A DNA stretch of 39,631 nucleotides, from the NCBI RefSeq assembly GCF_000336715.1, contig NZ_AOMF01000145.1, forward strand, positions 79,975 to 119,605. The letters run 5' to 3'. The notes below the pieces were generated by a model that saw only the letters and a list, made by a program, of their open reading frames with translations, did not search any database and was not told the origin of the DNA. Shown here in pieces: positions 32,519 to 39,631 of this stretch (its first letter is position 1; each line of letters begins with the position of its first letter). A program made the translations under genes and the position numbers. This DNA comes from Halococcus thailandensis JCM 13552. Lineage in GTDB: Archaea; Halobacteriota; Halobacteria; Halobacteriales; Halococcaceae.

Positions 32519-33127
32519 TCAGATCGTCGGAAGCCGCCAGTCGTATCGCAGCGCCAGCAGGCGAAGGCCGAGCACGACGACTGCACAGCCGAGCGCCGCC
32601 CGACCGGACGCGACACCCGCCCGCACTGTGAGCCAGAACGCAACTCCGCCGATCACCGCCGGTGTCGCGTAGAAGTCCTCGTGGAGCACGCTCGGCACCC
32701 GACCGAGCAGCAGATCGGCGATGCTGCCGCCGCCGACGCCGGTGAGCGTCGCGAGAACGACGACGCCGAACGGCGAGAGTGCCGCTCGAACGCCGACGAG
32801 CGCGCCGGTGGCCGCGAACGCCGCGAGCCCGACGGCATCGGGGAGCTGGACCACCGCGTGGGTCCGGAGGCGACTGCCGAGCAGTCGTGCGAGCACGAGC
32901 GCGAGTGCGACGCCAGCGAGGGCGATGGCGACGTCGCCGGTCGTCCGCAGTGCGACCGGGACGCGGCCGACGAGCGTGTCGCGGAGAATGCCGCCGCCGA
33001 GCGCCGTGAGCATGCCGAGAACAGCGATGCCGAACAGATCGAGATCGGCGTCGGCACCCTTGAGCGAGCCGGCGAGCGCGAACGCCACGAGGCCGATCGC
33101 GTTCATCGCGCCGAAGGCATCGACCAT
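32519..33127 (-). CDS. TRIC-type cation channel family (UPF0126) membrane protein
   Basis: A 202-residue membrane protein with about six or seven helices and an internal duplication. The repeats are MLTALGGGILRDTLVGRVP (near 39-57) and LTGVGGGSIADLLLGRVP (near 129-146). The glycine-rich pairs line the pore in prokaryotic TRIC channels, which conduct monovalent cations. Its start overlaps the SAM hydrolase stop by 1 nt (TGATG), so it is the third gene of the nadM operon. Control of K+ or Na+ in a halophile is an inference. Confidence 0.88.
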   Translation of the reverse strand: MVDAFGAMNAIGLVAFALAGSLKGADADLDLFGIAVLGMLTALGGGILRDTLVGRVPVALRTTGDVAIALAGVALALVLARLLGSRLRTHAVVQLPDAVGLAAFAATGALVGVRAALSPFGVVVLATLTGVGGGSIADLLLGRVPSVLHEDFYATPAVIGGVAFWLTVRAGVASGRAALGCAVVVLGLRLLALRYDWRLPTI

Positions 33128-33891
33128 CAGACGTCCGTCAGCACGACCGGATCGCCCACCGCGACGTCGAACGCCCGCTCGCCACGGCCACGATTGACCG
33201 CGAGTTCGACGTTCTCGTGGCTGCCGACAGTGACGAGGCGCTCGCCCGATGCGACGTGGGCGTACGACCGTTCGACCGGTGCCCCCTCGTCGTTGACGGT
33301 GATACTGTCGCCGAAGGAGCCGTCGAGCGCCTCGCCGGGAACGTTCGTGATGGCGTTGCCGAACCCGTCGACGACGAGCACTTCGCCCGCGATCGCGTCG
33401 TTGCGGTGTGTCGGTTCGGGAAAGGAGAGCTCCTCGATCCCGTCCGCCGGCGTGCAGCGATCGAGACTCTCGACACTGTCGATGCCCGCCTCGTGGACGG
33501 CGGCGGCTGCCGGCGCGAACACGTCCCGGCCGTGGAACGTCGAGCTCTCGGCCTCGTCGTCGGCGATCACGAACGCCTCGATGTCGTTGCCGTCGGCGAG
33601 TCGGCGAGCTGCGGGGACGAGAACGCCGTTGTCCGGCCCCACGAGGGCGTGGTCGCCCGCACGCACGACGAGCGCCGCGCGGTCGGTGCCGACGCCCGGA
33701 TCGACCACGACGAGGTGGACGGCGGGCGGGAAATAGGGAAGTAGCTCGCGCAGCCAGAACGCCGCCGTGCGGACGTCCTGTCTGGGGAACTCGTGGCTGA
33801 CGTCGACCAGTCGGGCATCGGTGTTCGAGAGGAGCACGCCCTTCATCGCCGCCGGGTAGGGTGTGCCGAAGTCGGAGCTCAGCGTGAGCAT
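33127..33891 (-). CDS. SAM hydroxide adenosyltransferase (DUF62, SAM hydrolase)
   Basis: A 254-residue member of the DUF62 / fluorinase-like family, which cleaves S-adenosylmethionine with water to adenosine and methionine. Family segments are LTLSSDFGTPYPAAMKGVL, HLVVVDPGVGTDRAALVV, LVGPDNGVLVPAA and FHGRDVFAPAAA. The Asp-Arg-His type of catalytic arrangement of hydroxide transferases is consistent with the last segment. A C-terminal beta-barrel has VDGFGNAITNVPG and ends PVVLTDV. It lies 1 nt after nadM and overlaps the TRIC gene, so all three share one mRNA. Confidence 0.9.
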   Translation of the reverse strand: MLTLSSDFGTPYPAAMKGVLLSNTDARLVDVSHEFPRQDVRTAAFWLRELLPYFPPAVHLVVVDPGVGTDRAALVVRAGDHALVGPDNGVLVPAARRLADGNDIEAFVIADDEAESSTFHGRDVFAPAAAAVHEAGIDSVESLDRCTPADGIEELSFPEPTHRNDAIAGEVLVVDGFGNAITNVPGEALDGSFGDSITVNDEGAPVERSYAHVASGERLVTVGSHENVELAVNRGRGERAFDVAVGDPVVLTDV

Positions 33892-33892
33892 G

Positions 33893-34447
33893 CTATTCGG
33901 GATCGGCGGTGTTCGAGCGGTGCGGACGGTTGTCGGCCGCGCCGTCGGTGTCGCTCACCCGCTGGAGGCGCTCGATGCCGTCGATCTCGGTGACGACGTC
34001 GACGACGGCGCTCGGGACGAGCTCCTCCCAGCCCTCGTCGTCGATCATGCGCTCGCGGATCTCGGTGCCTTCGAGCTTCTCGCGCTCGAACATCGGCGAC
34101 TGGCGCACCTCGACGCCGGCCTCCGAGAACAACTGGACGACGAGCGGGTTGTTCGAGTAGGCGACGTCGAACGCCGGCGACATGCTCCGAACGTGGGAGA
34201 CCCAGACGGCGTTGCGATCGAGATCCTCGATCGGCACCGGATAGATGACGAGATCGGCGTCTTCGAGCGACTTGGTGATCATCATGATGCGCTCGCCGGC
34301 GGTGAACGGGTTGTGGCGCGTGTGTGAGTCGTCGGCGCTGCCGATACCGAGGACGAGCTCGTCGACCTCGTCGGCGATGCGTTCGACCATGTGGTGGTGG
34401 CCGTCGTGGTAGGGCTGGAAGCGACCGATGTAGAACCCCCGCGTCAT
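33893..34447 (-). CDS. nadM: nicotinamide-nucleotide adenylyltransferase (archaeal NMNAT)
   Basis: A 184-residue enzyme that adenylates NMN (or NaMN) to make NAD. MTRGFYIGRFQPYHDGHHHM has the nucleotidyltransferase GRFQPxHxGH motif, and LEGTEIRERM near 135-145 is the second nucleotide-binding motif. The C-terminal 25 residues are polar and acidic. The ATG at 34447 is preceded by TTTTATAT at 34471-34478, giving a leaderless transcript; a frame open to 34615 was rejected. It is the first gene of the nadM, SAM hydrolase, TRIC operon. Confidence 0.94.
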   Translation of the reverse strand: MTRGFYIGRFQPYHDGHHHMVERIADEVDELVLGIGSADDSHTRHNPFTAGERIMMITKSLEDADLVIYPVPIEDLDRNAVWVSHVRSMSPAFDVAYSNNPLVVQLFSEAGVEVRQSPMFEREKLEGTEIRERMIDDEGWEELVPSAVVDVVTEIDGIERLQRVSDTDGAADNRPHRSNTADPE

Positions 34448-34470
34448 ATCCACACTCCCGCCCCACACGT

Positions 34471-34478
34471 ATATAAAA
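34471..34478 (-). promoter_or_regulatory. TATA box of the nadM operon
   Basis: The minus strand reads TTTTATAT, centred 27 nt before the ATG at 34447. It is one of the clearest leaderless promoters in the window. Confidence 0.7.
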
Positions 34479-34568
34479 CCGGCCGGTCGTCCGTGAACGG
34501 CGAATCGTGCCAGAAACGCACTCACAGGGGCGGTTTCGACAGCGTGTGCACGACGTTCGAGGGGAGAA

Positions 34569-34576
34569 AGTATATC
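34569..34576 (+). promoter_or_regulatory. TATA box of lonB
   Basis: AGTATATC lies about 43 nt before the ATG at 34616, so a leader of about 16-18 nt is expected. No strong Shine-Dalgarno is seen in it. Confidence 0.45.
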
Positions 34577-34615
34577 AGTAAACGTGCCCTCGTTTCTACT
34601 GTTAGAGACAGTCAC

Positions 34616-36655
34616 ATGAGCAACGACACCGACACCGACGACGCGTTCCCGACCGAGTCGGAGATCGACTCGGACTCGGAGTCGGGAGCCGAGACGACCG
34701 TGCCGTCAGGGGAGAAACTCGGCAGCGACGTCGACGACGAGGCCATCATCGAGGGGCAAGAGGACGACCTGCTCGGGGGGCTCGACATCGAATCGACCGC
34801 CGACATCGAGATCCCCGACCGACTCGTCGATCAGGTCATCGGACAGGATCACGCCCGTGACGTCGTGATGAAGGCGGCCAAGCAGCGCCGCCACGTCATG
34901 ATGATCGGGACGCCCGGGACGGGCAAGTCGATGCTGGCTAAAGCGATGAGCCAGCTCCTGCCCAAGGAGGATCTCCAGGACGTTCTGGTCTATCACAACC
35001 CCGACGATGGCAACGCGCCGAAGGTCCGAACCGTGCCGGGCGGGAAGGGCAAACAGATCATCGAGGCGCACAAGGAGGAGGCCCAGAAGCGCAACCAGAT
35101 GCGCCAGTTCCTGATGTGGATCATCATCGCCATCGTGCTGGGCTACTCGCTGCTGATCGCCGGGCAGGTGCTGCTCGGTATTCTCGCCGCCGGCGTCATC
35201 TACATCGCCTTCAAGTACAGCTCGCGCAGCACTGACGCGATGATCCCGAACCTCCTGATCGACTCCTCGGACACCCAGACCGCCCCGTTCAAGGACGCGA
35301 CGGGTGCCCACGCCGGCGCGCTGCTCGGCGACGTCCGCCACGACCCGTTCCAGTCGGGTGGGATGGAGACGCCGAGCCACGACCGCGTCGAGTCGGGAGC
35401 GATCCACGAGGCCAACAAGGGCGTGCTGTTCCTCGACGAGATCAACACGCTCGACGTGCGCTCCCAGCAGAAGCTGATGACGGCGATCCAGGAGGGCGAG
35501 TTCTCCATTACGGGCCAGTCCGAGCGCTCCTCGGGCGCGATGGTCCAGACCGAACCCGTCCCGACGGACTTCGTCATGGTCGCCGCCGGGAACCTCGACG
35601 CGATGGAGAACATGCATCCGGCGCTGCGCTCGCGGATCAAGGGCTACGGCTACGAGGTGTACATGGACGACACCATCGAGGACGAGCCGGAGATGCGCCG
35701 CAAGTACGCCCGGTTCGTCGCCCAGGAGGTCGACAAGGACGGGCGGCTCCCGCACTTCACGCGCGATGCCATCGAGGAGATGATCCTCGAAGCCCAGCGC
35801 CGTGCGGGCCGGAAGGGGCACCTCTCGCTCAAGATGCGTGATCTCGGCGGACTCGTCCGCGTGGCGGGCGACATCGCCCGTGCGGAGGACGCCGAGTTCA
35901 CCACCCGCGAGCACGTCCTGCAGGCGAAGAACCGCTCGCGCTCGATCGAACAGCAGCTCGCCGATACGTTCATCGAGCGCCGCAAGGACTACGAGATGAC
36001 CGTCGCACAGGGCGACGTCGTCGGCCGAATCAACGGGCTCGCCGTGATGGGCGAGGACTCGGGGATCGTCCTCCCCGTGATGGCCGAGGTCACGCCCTCG
36101 CAGGGCCCCGGTGGCGTGATCGCCACCGGTCAGCTCAAGGAGATGGCCGAAGAGGCCGTCCAGAACGTCTCGGCGATCATCAAGAAGTTCTCCGACGAGA
36201 ACATCTCGGAGAAGGATATCCACATCCAGTTCGTGCAAACCGGCCAGCAGGGTGTCGACGGCGACTCGGCCTCGATTACCGTGGCCGCCGCCGTCATCAG
36301 CGCGCTGGAGGACGTGCCGGTCGATCAGAACCTCGCGATGACCGGCTCGCTCTCCGTCCGGGGCGACGTGCTCCCGGTCGGCGGCGTGACCCACAAGATC
36401 GAGGCCGCGGCCAAGGCCGGACTCGAACGGGTCATCATCCCGGCGGCGAACGAACAGGACGTGATGATCGAGGACGAGTACAAGGACCAGATCGAGGTCG
36501 TCCCCGTCTCGCACATCAGCGAGGTGCTCGAAGTCGCCCTCGCCGGCGAGGGCGAGAAGGACGGACTGGTCGACCGCCTGAAGTCGATCACCGGCCAGGC
36601 GCTCGACCGGCAGCAGGTCGGCCAGCAGGGCACCGGCAGCCCCAGCCCGCAGTAA
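34616..36655 (+). CDS. lonB: membrane-bound ATP-dependent protease LonB
   Basis: A 679-residue archaeal Lon protease. An acidic N-terminal tail (1-45) precedes an AAA+ module with Walker A GTPGTGKS (Lys104). Two membrane helices at about 165-200 (MWIIIAIVLGYSLLIAGQVL, then LGILAAGVIYIAF) split the module. Walker B is GVLFLDEINTL. The C-terminal protease has Ser551 in GVDGDSAS and Lys594 in VGGVTHKIEAA, a spacing of 43 as in other Lon proteases. In haloarchaea LonB is essential and affects membrane lipids and carotenoids. The start at 34616 is chosen because the frame upstream lies antisense to nadM. The CPBP gene follows after 1 nt. Confidence 0.96.
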   Translation: MSNDTDTDDAFPTESEIDSDSESGAETTVPSGEKLGSDVDDEAIIEGQEDDLLGGLDIESTADIEIPDRLVDQVIGQDHARDVVMKAAKQRRHVMMIGTPGTGKSMLAKAMSQLLPKEDLQDVLVYHNPDDGNAPKVRTVPGGKGKQIIEAHKEEAQKRNQMRQFLMWIIIAIVLGYSLLIAGQVLLGILAAGVIYIAFKYSSRSTDAMIPNLLIDSSDTQTAPFKDATGAHAGALLGDVRHDPFQSGGMETPSHDRVESGAIHEANKGVLFLDEINTLDVRSQQKLMTAIQEGEFSITGQSERSSGAMVQTEPVPTDFVMVAAGNLDAMENMHPALRSRIKGYGYEVYMDDTIEDEPEMRRKYARFVAQEVDKDGRLPHFTRDAIEEMILEAQRRAGRKGHLSLKMRDLGGLVRVAGDIARAEDAEFTTREHVLQAKNRSRSIEQQLADTFIERRKDYEMTVAQGDVVGRINGLAVMGEDSGIVLPVMAEVTPSQGPGGVIATGQLKEMAEEAVQNVSAIIKKFSDENISEKDIHIQFVQTGQQGVDGDSASITVAAAVISALEDVPVDQNLAMTGSLSVRGDVLPVGGVTHKIEAAAKAGLERVIIPAANEQDVMIEDEYKDQIEVVPVSHISEVLEVALAGEGEKDGLVDRLKSITGQALDRQQVGQQGTGSPSPQ

Positions 36656-36656
36656 C

Positions 36657-37487
36657 GTGGCCCGTTGGGCGGTCTTCGCGGGGCTGACCGCCCTCGTTCT
36701 CGTTTTGTTGCTCGCGCTCGCGCGCGTTTCCCAGGTGGCGAGCCACGAGGCCGCCCCGACGGATGAAACGCCGGCGAGTGTTCCCGAACACGCTGAACCA
36801 GAGCATCATCCGGAGGCAGCACCCCACCAGGAAGCGGAATCCCATCCGGACGCCGAACAGCGTCCGGAAGCGGAGCGTCCGAAACGCGAACCACAGGAAC
36901 CCGCATCGCTGTCGACGGGGCTACTGCTCGCGAACGTCGCGCTCTCGCAGGGACTGTTTCTCGTCGTCCTGCTCGGCAGCGCGTGGTACACGCGGATCCC
37001 GCTCGGAGCGCTCGGTGCGTCACCGGCAACCAGTGGCCTCCGAGAACTCGCCATCGGCGTCGCGCTCGGCGTCGGACTGTATCTCGCCAACGAGGGAGGG
37101 TCGCGCGCGGCGAAGGCTGTCGGCATCGAGGTGCCCGAGCAGCTGCGCGGGTCGCTCGCGCCCGATTCGAGGGGCGGCTGGATCGTGCTGCTCGGCGTCG
37201 TCCTGCCGACGATCGCCGTCTTCGAGGAGTTCCTCTTCCGGGCGGCGCTCGTCGGCGCGTTCTCGACGGGCTTCTCGCTCTCACCGTGGCTGCTGGCGCT
37301 GCTCTCGTCGCTCGCGTTCGCGCTCGGTCACGGGGCGCAGGGCGCGCTCGGCATGGTCGTCACGGGAAGCCTCGGCTTCGTGCTCGCGGGTGCGTTCGTC
37401 GTGACCGGAAGCCTGCTCGTCGTGGTGGTTGCTCACTATCTCATCAACGCGCTGGAGTTCGCCGTCAACGAAAGTTCGCTCGGGTAA
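36657..37487 (+). CDS. CPBP-family intramembrane protease with His/Glu/Pro-rich linker
   Basis: A 276-residue membrane protein. After one N-terminal helix (about 3-25), residues 27-82 form a low-complexity stretch rich in His, Glu and Pro (for example EHHPEAAPHQEAESHPDAEQ). A membrane core follows, with the CPBP motif FEEFLFR (Glu190, Glu191, Arg195), then FALGH and AHYLINAL, which supply the metal-binding His and Asn. The family includes Rce1-type CAAX proteases and bacteriocin immunity proteins; the substrate is unknown. The GTG start lies 1 nt after the lonB stop, so the two membrane proteases are co-expressed. The stop abuts the convergent CoA-transferase stop. Confidence 0.88.
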   Translation: MARWAVFAGLTALVLVLLLALARVSQVASHEAAPTDETPASVPEHAEPEHHPEAAPHQEAESHPDAEQRPEAERPKREPQEPASLSTGLLLANVALSQGLFLVVLLGSAWYTRIPLGALGASPATSGLRELAIGVALGVGLYLANEGGSRAAKAVGIEVPEQLRGSLAPDSRGGWIVLLGVVLPTIAVFEEFLFRAALVGAFSTGFSLSPWLLALLSSLAFALGHGAQGALGMVVTGSLGFVLAGAFVVTGSLLVVVVAHYLINALEFAVNESSLG

Positions 37488-38729
37488 TCAATCCTCGAAT
37501 GGAGCCACGGCATCCGCGTCGATCAACTCCTGAATTTCTCCCGCGTCGTAGCCCGCCTCGTGGAGGAGGTCGCGGGTGTGTTCGCCGAGGCGGGGCGGAT
37601 ACTGGCGGATCGTCGTCGGTGTATCCGAGAAGTGCATCGGGCTGCCGGGCATCTCGACGGTACCGGCTGCCGGGTGGTCGATCTCGCGATGCATCCCGCG
37701 CGCCGCGACCTGCTCGTCGGCGAAGACGTCGGCCATGTCGTGGACGTCGCTCGCGGGCACGTCGTGCTCGTCGAATAGGGTGAGCAGTTCATCGGTGTCG
37801 TACTGCCGGAGCTCCTCGGCGAGCAGCGAATCGAGTGCTTCGCGGTTGGCCACCCGGTCCTCGTTGGTCGCGAACCGGTCGTCGTCGATGAGATCCTCGC
37901 GATCGAGCGCCGTACAGAAGTTCGGCCAGAGGTTTTCGGAGGCGACCGCCACCACGACGTGGCCGTCGTTCGTCGCGAACGCCTGATACGGCGCGATCGT
38001 CGGGTGTTTGCTGCCCATCCTGGTGGGCGGGTCGTCGGTCGCGAAGTAGTTCGACGCCATGTACGTCATCCAGGCCACCTGGCCGTCGAACAGGCTGATA
38101 TCGAGTTTCTGTCCCTCCCCATCTCCGAGTTCGCGTTCGAGCAGCGCCGCCAGGATCCCCTGCGTGGCGTACATCCCCGCGCCGATATCGGCGATGGCGA
38201 CGCCGACGCGGACGGGAGTCCGCCCCTCCTCGCCGGTGATGCTCATCAGCCCACCTTCGGCCTGCATGATGATGTCGTAGGCCGGGCGGTGGCTGTCGGG
38301 CCCCCACTCGCCGTAGCCAGTGATCGAACAGTAGACCAGTTCCGGGTTCGCCTCGCGGAGGTCGTCGTAACCGAGCCCCCACTCCTCCATCTTCCCCACT
38401 CGGAAGTTCTCGACGAGCACGTCGGCCTCGCGGGCGAGTTCGCGGAACACCTCGCGACCCTCTTTCGAGGCGAGGTTCAGCGCGATCGAGCGCTTGTTCC
38501 GGTTGATGCTCATGTAGTAGGCGCTTTCGTCGGAGTCGCCGTAGGAGGGCGGCTGCCAGCCGCGGGTCTGATCGCCGGTGTCGGGGCGCTCGACCTTGAT
38601 CACTTCCGCACCGAGGTCGCCCAACTGCATCGTACAGAAGGGGCCGGCGAGAACGCGCGAGGCGTCGAGTACCGTCAGCCCGTCGAGCGGCCCACGATCG
38701 CCGTCGGCCGTGCGCGCTTCACCGGTCAT
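37488..38729 (-). CDS. CaiB/BaiF family CoA-transferase
   Basis: A 413-residue class III CoA-transferase. LDGLTVLDASRVLAGPFCTM and LGDLGAEVIKVERPDTGD open the protein. The catalytic aspartate is Asp181 in VAIADIGAGMYATQG, and LVENFRVGKMEEWGLGYDDL is a further family block. Such enzymes move CoA between carboxylic acids such as formate/oxalate, carnitine, succinate or mesaconate. The acids used here are unknown. The ATG at 38729 overlaps the upstream ThDP enzyme stop by 4 nt (ATGA). An in-frame extension to 39377 is antiparallel noise over that gene. Confidence 0.92.
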   Translation of the reverse strand: MTGEARTADGDRGPLDGLTVLDASRVLAGPFCTMQLGDLGAEVIKVERPDTGDQTRGWQPPSYGDSDESAYYMSINRNKRSIALNLASKEGREVFRELAREADVLVENFRVGKMEEWGLGYDDLREANPELVYCSITGYGEWGPDSHRPAYDIIMQAEGGLMSITGEEGRTPVRVGVAIADIGAGMYATQGILAALLERELGDGEGQKLDISLFDGQVAWMTYMASNYFATDDPPTRMGSKHPTIAPYQAFATNDGHVVVAVASENLWPNFCTALDREDLIDDDRFATNEDRVANREALDSLLAEELRQYDTDELLTLFDEHDVPASDVHDMADVFADEQVAARGMHREIDHPAAGTVEMPGSPMHFSDTPTTIRQYPPRLGEHTRDLLHEAGYDAGEIQELIDADAVAPFED

Positions 38730-39631
38730 GCTCCCTCCATGAACGCGCTCGCCTGTGGCTCGTCGGGATCCGTACGGACCTCGATCAGCACGGGTTCGTC
38801 GCGCGCGATGGCCTCGGAAACACGGTTTTCGAGGTCCGCGACGCCGTCGGCCCGGAACGCGGTCATGCCCATCCCCTCGGCGATCGTCGGGAAGTCGAGC
38901 GCGGCCGACGGCCAGCCGTAGGCCCCCGATTCGAGCCCGTAGCTTCGCTCGGCCTCCTCGCTGATGATCGCGTAGTCGTCGTTGTTGAACACGACCGTCG
39001 TGATCGGGAGCTCCTCGGCGACGGCAGTGTGGAGTTCGTGGACCGCCATCATCAGTCCGCCGTCGCCACAGAGTGCCAGCACGGGTTTCTCGGGGTTCGC
39101 CAGCTGCGCGCCGATGGCGGCGGGCAATCCGGTGCCCATCGTCGCCCACGAGCCCGGATTCACGTACCGCCGCGGGCCGGCAGCGCCGAAGACGTTGAGC
39201 GCCCACACCCGGAAGCCGCCCGCGTCGGCGCTGACGACCGTCTCGTCCGGGATCGCGCGACGAACTGCTCGAAGGCAGGCGACCGAGGTCGGCGGCTCGC
39301 GCTCGGCGTCCAGAAGGTCGGCGATGCGTTCGTCGTAGGCATCCCTGACCGCCGCGACCTCTTCGGTCCCATCCCACCCCGACGTACTTCCGTCGAGACG
39401 AGCCGATAGTGCATCGAGCGTCGCGCGCGCGTCGGCGACGATACCCACAGTAGGACTGTAGCCGGTACCGATGTCGTTCGCGTCGAGGGTGACATGGACG
39501 AGCTCGTCGGGCAGCGGTGCCGACCAGTTGCTCGTGGCGACCGCGTCGAGATCCGAGCCGACGACGAGCGCGGCGTCAGCGGCGGCCAGCGTCTCGTCGA
39601 GCTCCGGGCTGGCGCTACCGGAGAGCGTGCC
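38726..39631 (-). CDS. thiamine diphosphate-dependent enzyme (5' end cut by window)
   Basis: The last 301 residues of a ThDP enzyme of the acetolactate synthase / decarboxylase superfamily. The visible part starts in the central domain (AALVVGSDLDAVATSNWSAP, then DANDIGTGYSPTVG). It runs into the ThDP domain with CGDGGLMMAVHELHTAV and VVFNNDDYAII, the GDG...NN pyrophosphate-binding motif. It ends LIEVRTDPDEPQASAFMEGA. The frame is open to the window edge, so the N-terminal third is missing. It is coupled to a CoA-transferase. The motif differs from the GDSAFGFS typical of oxalyl-CoA decarboxylase, so an oxalate pathway is not supported. Confidence 0.88.
   Translation of the reverse strand, partial: GTLSGSASPELDETLAAADAALVVGSDLDAVATSNWSAPLPDELVHVTLDANDIGTGYSPTVGIVADARATLDALSARLDGSTSGWDGTEEVAAVRDAYDERIADLLDAEREPPTSVACLRAVRRAIPDETVVSADAGGFRVWALNVFGAAGPRRYVNPGSWATMGTGLPAAIGAQLANPEKPVLALCGDGGLMMAVHELHTAVAEELPITTVVFNNDDYAIISEEAERSYGLESGAYGWPSAALDFPTIAEGMGMTAFRADGVADLENRVSEAIARDEPVLIEVRTDPDEPQASAFMEGA

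Noticed and set aside
34391-34615. 75-codon N-terminal extension of lonB
   Set aside because: It overlaps nadM in antisense and contains the nadM and lonB promoters.
36738-36903. His/Glu-rich segment as a frameshift scar in the CPBP gene
   Set aside because: The frame continues cleanly into the CPBP core with the EExxxR motif, and third-position GC remains high.
38730-39377. 216-codon N-terminal extension of the CoA-transferase
   Set aside because: It is same-strand out-of-frame noise within the ThDP enzyme gene; the family start is at 38729.
37488-39631. Formyl-CoA transferase / oxalyl-CoA decarboxylase oxalate operon
   Set aside because: The gene pairing is suggestive, but the ThDP motif GDGGLMM does not match the Oxc/HACL GDSAFGFS motif. 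I kept only general family names.
1-39631. Prophage, defence island, insertion sequence or toxin-antitoxin system
   Set aside because: All genes with recognisable families are housekeeping or ordinary accessory genes. No transposase, integrase, nuclease-helicase pair, restriction enzyme or terminal repeats were seen.

Overview
The window is chromosomal DNA from a halophilic archaeon (class Halobacteria). The evidence is a high-GC, strongly acidic coding repertoire and archaeal-type information genes: non-discriminating AspRS, GatB, thermosome, membrane LonB and archaeal NMN adenylyltransferase. Geranylgeranylglyceryl phosphate synthase for ether lipids is also present. Most genes have a TATA-like box centred about 26-29 nt upstream of the start codon, which implies leaderless transcripts as is usual in haloarchaea. 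The genus cannot be fixed from the sequence alone. The first 29 bases contain a Nextera (Tn5 mosaic end) adapter, so position 1 is a draft-contig edge. The last gene is cut by the window end.

Layout. 207-7600 (minus): aspS, GGGP synthase, topA, trpB and gatB, each mostly with its own promoter. 7732-13373 (plus): a small coiled-coil protein, smc and scpA in one operon, then a methyltransferase and a possible 35-residue protein. 13484-16536 (minus): a DJ-1/PfpI protein, a purine phosphoribosyltransferase translationally coupled to methylthioadenosine phosphorylase, and an SDR oxidoreductase. 16751-25685 (plus): PEP synthase, a MfnA-type decarboxylase, a DedA/VTT membrane protein, methionyl-tRNA synthetase, a small membrane protein, the NfeD/stomatin pair and a double winged-helix regulator. 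25686-28648 holds a DUF7123-like wHTH protein, a TRAM protein, a 338-bp non-coding block packed with hairpins, a YkgJ cysteine-cluster protein, an MBL hydrolase and a small wHTH regulator. 28886-32456 (plus): methyltransferase, glycosyltransferase and thermosome. 32519-34447 (minus): a tight operon of nadM, SAM hydrolase and TRIC-type channel. 34616-37487 (plus): lonB and a CPBP membrane protease. 37488-39631 (minus): a CoA-transferase coupled to a truncated ThDP enzyme.

Functional themes are tRNA charging (AspRS plus GatB for Asn/Gln-tRNA, MetRS), chromosome topology and segregation (TopA, SMC, ScpA), protein quality control (thermosome, LonB, CPBP, NfeD/SPFH), SAM/MTA/purine and NAD metabolism, and gluconeogenesis (PpsA).

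I found no CRISPR array, insertion sequence, prophage, toxin-antitoxin pair, defence island, rRNA or tRNA. This is mainly a housekeeping region. The least explained items are the hairpin-rich block at 26540-26877, several perfect inverted repeats in promoters (12410, 13233, 16585, 16632, 28684), a winged-helix protein with a Tat-like N-terminus, and the ThDP/CoA-transferase operon.
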